From Strigamia acuminata (taxonomy: Eukaryota; Arthropoda; Chilopoda; Geophilomorpha; Linotaeniidae), in assembly GCA_949358305.1 (NCBI GenBank), contig OX442314.1, positions 21,197,060-21,261,059 of the forward strand: 64,000 nt of DNA, written 5' to 3'. Under the pieces are notes generated by a model. The model searched no databases. It had not been told where the DNA came from and saw only the letters and a list, made by a program, of their open reading frames with translations. Position numbers and translations under genes: made by a program. Below are positions 62,509-64,000 of the stretch, one piece after another (the first letter of the stretch is position 1; every line of letters starts with the position of its first letter).

Positions 62509-62943
62509 ACAAATCTTGAAATAAATAATATTGACTTTTAAAAATACAAAATTGTTTCATTTTATTTCTTAACTATAGCATGTTTTTTCTTTTTAATTTC
62601 ATGAATGAAAACTCTTATTTTAACGATATTTTGATTTTTTCCTGGGTTATGAGTGGATATGGGTCCAATATGTTTATGCCAAATATCTTCTGCCAAGTGC
62701 TTAATGAGGCGGGTAAACATTTTCGAACAAACTGCTTTTACATTTTTGATAAATTTAATTAAGAGCAACATTTCTCCATAATTCATGTAAAACAAAATTA
62801 ATATTTAAAGAAACATCGGATGATGACATTTTATCCCAGCTATAATAACACGAGCGTACCTCTTGTGTGAATGTGTGGGCGTTCAGCATGCAGTACGCTC
62901 GCATTTGAAGCACCACCTCTTGTAGAAGAAGCTCAGGTGTGTC
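62509..62943. other. intergenic, promoter side of the right-edge gene
   Basis: Contains the copy 2 3' end (AATAAA near 62520) and, near 62840, CTATAATAA, a possible core promoter for the next gene. Nothing else recognised. Confidence 0.4.
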
Positions 62944-63751
62944 ATGAGCTCCTCAACAAGTTTATTGGTGGCGATAGTTTTCCTATTCTTTAGTGATAGA
63001 AGTAAGTAAAATATTTTTTTTCTTCCATTTTTACATATATTTGAAGTTGTTTGGGTGGAGTTTTATTTAAATTTTTATTGTTTTTTTTTATAATTAATTT
63101 AATTTCTGCAATTAGATGAGAATTATTTGTTTCATTTAACAAAATTGTTCGTGTAAATTGAACCTTTTGTATAATATTTTATATATGTGTCATATTATCA
63201 AAGAAATAAGTTATCGCAGGTAAAAATTCAAACTTTATATACCGATATAAAACGTAACAAGTATTATAACTATAATTATTGACCAATATGAATAATATTG
63301 ATAGTTTGGAAGTGCAGGTTCACCAATATTATGCTGCAATTTGTTTATAAAGGCACTAGATTTGTTTCAGTTAAAAATAGAAGTAATTAAATGAGACCAA
63401 ATTAATTAAAACTCACTTGGATCATAATTCTGATCGTAATTTCTGGAATAAATATATCTGAACTTTATGGTTTCAATAAAACGTCTACATTTCAATTTGC
63501 CGTTACAATCAATGAAGGCGAGAGAACAGACTATTCAATATTTTTGTATTGTGATCATTGCTACGTTTAAAAATTATTTTTTGTTTAGATATTTCAATAT
63601 GGTAGAGGTTTCATTTTAATGTGTTGGTCCAGCGCATCCAATTTCTTTTTTCATCTTTTTTTTCTTCTATTTATAGTCCAATGTTGGTCAGCAGCTGGTC
63701 AGCTGTCGTCCTCTGAGTTCAACAACGGCGCATTGCAACTGGTCTTAAAAG
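62944..63751 (+). CDS. N-terminus of a secreted or membrane protein, cut by the window edge
   Basis: Two exons join in phase: 62944-63001 and 63677-63751. The first encodes a signal peptide (MSSSTSLLVAIVFLFFSDR). After splicing, the mature start reads IQCWSAAGQLSSSEFNNGAL and QLVLK, with a donor GTGAAA after 63751. Both introns have normal borders (GTAAGT and TTTATAG). The remainder lies right of the window and no domain is visible, so no function is assigned. The 675-bp intron holds nothing notable. Confidence 0.5.
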
Positions 63752-64000
63752 GTGAAAGTAAAAATTAAGAAAAACAGTTAAGTGTTGACTTTTGTAATTA
63801 AAAAAGTTCGTACGCATGAGCAACGTATAAAACGCGGTTTCTATTTAGTTTTCTTCAAAATTGCACCCTTGGTATTTGGTTAGAAAGAGATATGATTACT
63901 TAGTTGTTTACTTCCACCAGAACATCATTTCAGTCTCTAGGGAATCACTATGCCATATGGTTTCATTTTCATTCAGGTTCAATTCCTTTCTATCCTCATG

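Overview
The window is nuclear DNA of an insect. Genes are split by many short AT-rich GT-AG introns, intergenic DNA is AT-rich and full of palindromic mini-transposons, and the gene set is animal and insect-like: a secreted-type GMC oxidoreductase, a DEG/ENaC channel fragment, GM2-activator-like lipid-binding proteins, an FLRFamide neuropeptide precursor, Shank, USP47 and ribosomal protein L10A. A beetle would fit, but the sequence alone does not prove the order. Exon models were built by hand by reading splice sites and checking that phase closes across every junction.

Layout. 0.5-1.2 kb (-): frameshifted DEG/ENaC (pickpocket) fragment. 1.6-4.4 kb (-): complete ten-exon GMC oxidoreductase (605 aa). 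5.7-12.0 kb: direct duplication of a block holding a GM2-activator-like gene (+) and the last exon of an FLRFamide precursor gene (-). Both lipid-binding genes are intact. The left neuropeptide exon is dead, and the right one belongs to an intact two-exon gene (11.7-15.3 kb). The left block carries a 996-bp transposable element whose empty site survives in the right block. 15.3-21.7 kb: no gene recognised, one perfect 29-bp hairpin. 21.7-29.4 kb (-): complete 17-exon Shank/Prosap scaffold gene (2001 aa). 29.4-41.5 kb: non-coding DNA upstream of Shank, with tandem and foldback repeats and a few possible 5' exon donors.

41.5-57.8 kb is a rearranged zone. A charged, apparently tail-anchored protein gene (+) has a 2.5-kb Foldback-like element in an intron, flanked by a 9-bp target duplication. 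After it come a small zinc-ribbon-like gene or remnant, two dead partial copies of USP47 in opposite orientations, two inserted elements and a dead copy of the 3' end of the tail-anchored gene. The intact 24-exon USP47 gene (-, 1339 aa) is the parent of the copies. 59.2-62.5 kb (+): two intact tandem RpL10A genes (217 aa each). Equivalent introns of the pair share blocks that look like structured, snoRNA-type RNAs, with paired base changes in one stem. 62.9-64 kb: start of a secreted or membrane protein gene cut by the window edge.

The genes do not form one pathway. What links them is segmental duplication and foldback-element activity. The strongest leads for something undescribed are the intronic RNA candidates, the orphan tail-anchored protein and the family of long-palindrome elements.
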